NCBI RefSeq assembly: GCF_030269645.1
Contig: NZ_BSTR01000003.1
Location: forward strand, 62,001-126,000
DNA: 64,000 nucleotides
Direction of reading: 5' to 3'
Source of the DNA: Actinokineospora sp. NBRC 105648
GTDB taxonomy: Bacteria; Actinomycetota; Actinomycetes; Mycobacteriales; Pseudonocardiaceae
The position numbers were made by a program, and so were the translations under genes. The notes beneath the pieces were generated by a model. That model ran no database searches, was not told the origin of the DNA, and was given only the letters and a program-made list of their open reading frames with translations. The first letter of the stretch is position 1, and every line of letters starts with the position of its first letter. This document shows, piece after piece, positions 61,970 through 64,000 of the stretch.

Positions 61970-64000
61970 TCAGCGGCCGATGTGGATGTGTGCGGACCAG
62001 GCCAACGGGTGGCCCGGGAACCGCCCGCGCAGTGCCAGCGTGGCCCGGTGCACCGCCTCGGCCGCCGAGTCGGTGTCGGGTCCCATGGCCGTGTAGAAGT
62101 CCCGGGCGAACTTCACGGCCATGCCGTCCCGGATGGGCCACAGCGCCGCCACGACGTGCCGGTAGCCGGCCAGTTGGAACGCCGAGGCCAGGTGGATCGC
62201 CTCGTCGGCCAAGGTGGGGGTGGTGCCCGCGGTGGAGCACGCGGACAGGAAGGCGAGGTCGGCGTCGAGCTCCAGACGGGTGATGTCGAGGACGGTCAGC
62301 GGCGCCTCGTCGTGGTCGGCGAGCACCAGGTGGCCCCGCGACGGTGAGTCGGCGTCGGTCACCCCGTGGCAGGCGAAATGCGCGCGGGCGTAGTTGCCGA
62401 GTTCGGCGAGCACCCGGTCGCGGCGGCAGTGCGGGCCCACCAACTCCATCGGCGGACGGGACAGGACGGTACCGAGCACTTGCCGTTCGGCTCGTACACC
62501 GGGCAGTGGCGCGAAGCCAGGCGCGTCCGGCACCGCGACCAGCAACGTCCGGCCATCGGCGGTGGGTGCCTCGCGGTCGCGGCGGGCGTGCAGCAACGCG
62601 CGGGCGGTGGTCGTGTACGACGACGTGACCCGGTCGACCACCGCACGGCCGACATCGGCGTGGTACCCGGCGGCGTGCAGTGGCAGGAAGGTCAGCGGCC
62701 CGGACGGACACCACCACACTCTGGGCCAGGGTCGTCCCGCGACGGGTGGTCCATGGTGCCCGAGGGCCGCGAGGACGGGCTCGGTGACCTTGTCCCACAA
62801 CCACTCCAGGGTGCGGCCGGCGGTCGCGTTGTCGTCACCGTCGACCGCGTCGAGGAACACCCGGGCCCGTTCACCCACCTCGTCGCGGGTCACACCGGTC
62901 AGTGGCACCGCTCGCACCCCGTCGCGGGTGACGACCAAGGCGTCGATCCGTTGCTCACCCAGCGCGAAGAGCACCAGCGGGCCGTCGGCCGCGGCCACCG
63001 ACAGGTCGGCGGGCGGCCTGAGGAAGCCGTCGAATCCGGGAAGGCGGCGTACTTCGTCGACCAACTCGCCCCAGCGCACCGCAGAGCGGTGGTGCCGGTC
63101 GGTGTCCGCGGACGCGGTCGCCGTCCACTCGGCCAGGGTCCAGCGGAGTGCGTCCAACTCCCTGGCGACCTCCGGGTGCCGCCCGGCCAACTCGCTGAAG
63201 TCGTCGCGGTTCTCCAACACCTGGGCGAAGAGTATTCCCCGGCCGTGGTCGACCAGCGTGGCCGCGCGGTTCGCGGAACCGGCGAGCACGGCGGCGGCCG
63301 CCGCGTCGCCCAGCTGGTCGGTCAGCCCGACGAGCCTGCGCTCCTGGTCGGCGCGGACCAGCCCGCGGGACGCCATGAGGGGGAACAGTTCGATGGCCGC
63401 GGCGTGGATCTCGACCGCCACCTCCCAGTCACCGCAGGCAGCGGCGGTGTTCGCCGCACCCCGCAGGTGTTCGATGCGGGTGCCCACCGGCACGCGGTGA
63501 TCCGCACCAGACCCACGCAGGATCAGCAGCGTCTCGCGAGCGACCTCCGGCTCGCGCGTGCGTAGGAACAACGAGTGCAGCAGCGCACCCAGGGCCGCGA
63601 CCAACAGGCACCGACCGGTGCGGTCCGCGGGGATCTCCCGCAGCCGCGCTCGGGCCGCGGCCACCGCCGCCCGGCACGCGTCCAGGTCGTCGACCAGCAC
63701 GCTGTGGTGGCCGAGCACCCCCAGCGCGTTGGCCAGGAGCCCGGGAGCGTCCGGGTAGGCCGCCGGCATCGTCGCCACGACCTTCCGGGCGAGGTGGGCG
63801 GCTTCGGTGATGTCGTCAACACGGCCGCTGAGCCGGTGTCGGGAGTAGAGCCGCGCGGCGAGCCTCATGAGCATCCCGGTCGCGAGAGCGGACGGTTCCG
63901 AACCTGCTTGGACCTCGCGTCCGAGCGCGATGGACCGATCGAGCGCGGCCGCGTCACCGGTGTGCTGGAACAGCCCGTGCAGCGCCTCACCCAGGTTGTG
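61970..64000 (-). CDS. TPR-CHAT protease-like protein, 5' end outside the window
   Basis: 677 residues are visible and the frame is open to the right edge (HNLGEALHGLFQHTGDAAAL), so the start lies beyond. The N-terminal part is TPR-like helical repeats (LGEALHGLFQHTGD; GLLANALGVLGHHS). The C-terminal ~350 residues are a CHAT domain with the caspase-type dyad: His in ARAHFACHGVTD and Cys in LAFLSACSTAGTTPTLADEA, followed by FQLAGYRHVVAALWPI. CHAT proteins are clan CD peptidases, related to separase and caspases, used in signalling or defence. Both catalytic residues are present. No partner gene is visible to the left. Confidence 0.9.
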   Translation of the reverse strand, partial: HNLGEALHGLFQHTGDAAALDRSIALGREVQAGSEPSALATGMLMRLAARLYSRHRLSGRVDDITEAAHLARKVVATMPAAYPDAPGLLANALGVLGHHSVLVDDLDACRAAVAAARARLREIPADRTGRCLLVAALGALLHSLFLRTREPEVARETLLILRGSGADHRVPVGTRIEHLRGAANTAAACGDWEVAVEIHAAAIELFPLMASRGLVRADQERRLVGLTDQLGDAAAAAVLAGSANRAATLVDHGRGILFAQVLENRDDFSELAGRHPEVARELDALRWTLAEWTATASADTDRHHRSAVRWGELVDEVRRLPGFDGFLRPPADLSVAAADGPLVLFALGEQRIDALVVTRDGVRAVPLTGVTRDEVGERARVFLDAVDGDDNATAGRTLEWLWDKVTEPVLAALGHHGPPVAGRPWPRVWWCPSGPLTFLPLHAAGYHADVGRAVVDRVTSSYTTTARALLHARRDREAPTADGRTLLVAVPDAPGFAPLPGVRAERQVLGTVLSRPPMELVGPHCRRDRVLAELGNYARAHFACHGVTDADSPSRGHLVLADHDEAPLTVLDITRLELDADLAFLSACSTAGTTPTLADEAIHLASAFQLAGYRHVVAALWPIRDGMAVKFARDFYTAMGPDTDSAAEAVHRATLALRGRFPGHPLAWSAHIHIGR

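Overview
This window comes from a high-GC actinomycete. Most start codons are ATG or GTG behind GGAGG-like ribosome sites. Stable perfect hairpins without U-tracts follow many genes, and SARP, LysR, TetR and ECF regulators are common. A DUF3558 lipoprotein, a PknB-type kinase and rifamycin-associated elements (RAEs) point to the order Pseudonocardiales (Actinosynnema/Saccharothrix/Lentzea-like). That placement is inference. It reads as an accessory region with no ribosomal, tRNA or other core operons.

Bases 1-12,600 hold the end of a VOC protein, a wrecked class A beta-lactamase, a Ser/Thr kinase, a secreted HAF-repeat protein, an FAD oxidoreductase, a very large SARP-ATPase regulator divergent from a secreted SGNH/GDSL hydrolase, and a glycine-rich protein. 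Bases 12,600-13,400 are gene-free and repeat-rich: a triplicated ~58-bp repeat, a ~380-bp giant palindrome made of two inverted copies of a ~140-bp element, and a CTAAGGG microsatellite. Next come a frameshifted ferredoxin-NADP reductase behind a near-consensus IdeR/DtxR iron box, three small exported proteins and a hairpin.

Bases 17,600-21,300 form a rifamycin-resistance unit: RAE, then a rifampin glycosyltransferase (rgt), then the RNA-polymerase-protecting helicase-like helR. A second rgt with its own RAE, in the opposite orientation, lies at 52,177-53,490. In both copies the RAE sits 60 bases from a conserved GTG start.

Bases 22,500-28,200 carry two VOC proteins, a DUF2867 protein and two TetR genes, each divergent from an NAD(P)-dependent oxidoreductase, with palindromic operators between them.

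Bases 28,300-52,170 are the most interesting part. A 2,046-residue NRPS (A-T-C-A-T-C, no thioesterase) is followed by a MATE exporter. Then comes a long leftward set of 13 genes from 49,602 to 37,196, joined by many 4-base GTGA/ATGA overlaps: MFS exporter, SAH-hydrolase/cupin fusion, LLM flavin enzyme, Gfo/Idh/MocA dehydrogenase, inositol-phosphate-synthase-like cyclase, DJ-1/PfpI protein, SDR, Rid protein, PfkB kinase, phosphohexomutase-like protein, MTA/purine nucleoside phosphorylase and two phosphatases. A GMC oxidoreductase and an SDR run divergently from it. A cyclitol-phosphate cyclase, sugar kinase, mutase, nucleoside phosphorylase and SAH-hydrolase homologue together suggest a carbocyclic (aristeromycin/neplanocin-like) nucleoside or related cyclitol pathway. 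This is inference from gene content only.

Bases 53,700-64,000 hold an AraC/GyrI-like regulator, two LysR genes, an LLM enzyme, a ricin-type lectin, a response-regulator-receiver/TetR fusion with a terminal frameshift, an ECF sigma remnant, an NmrA-like gene coupled to a membrane protein, and the 3' part of a TPR-CHAT protein that leaves the window.
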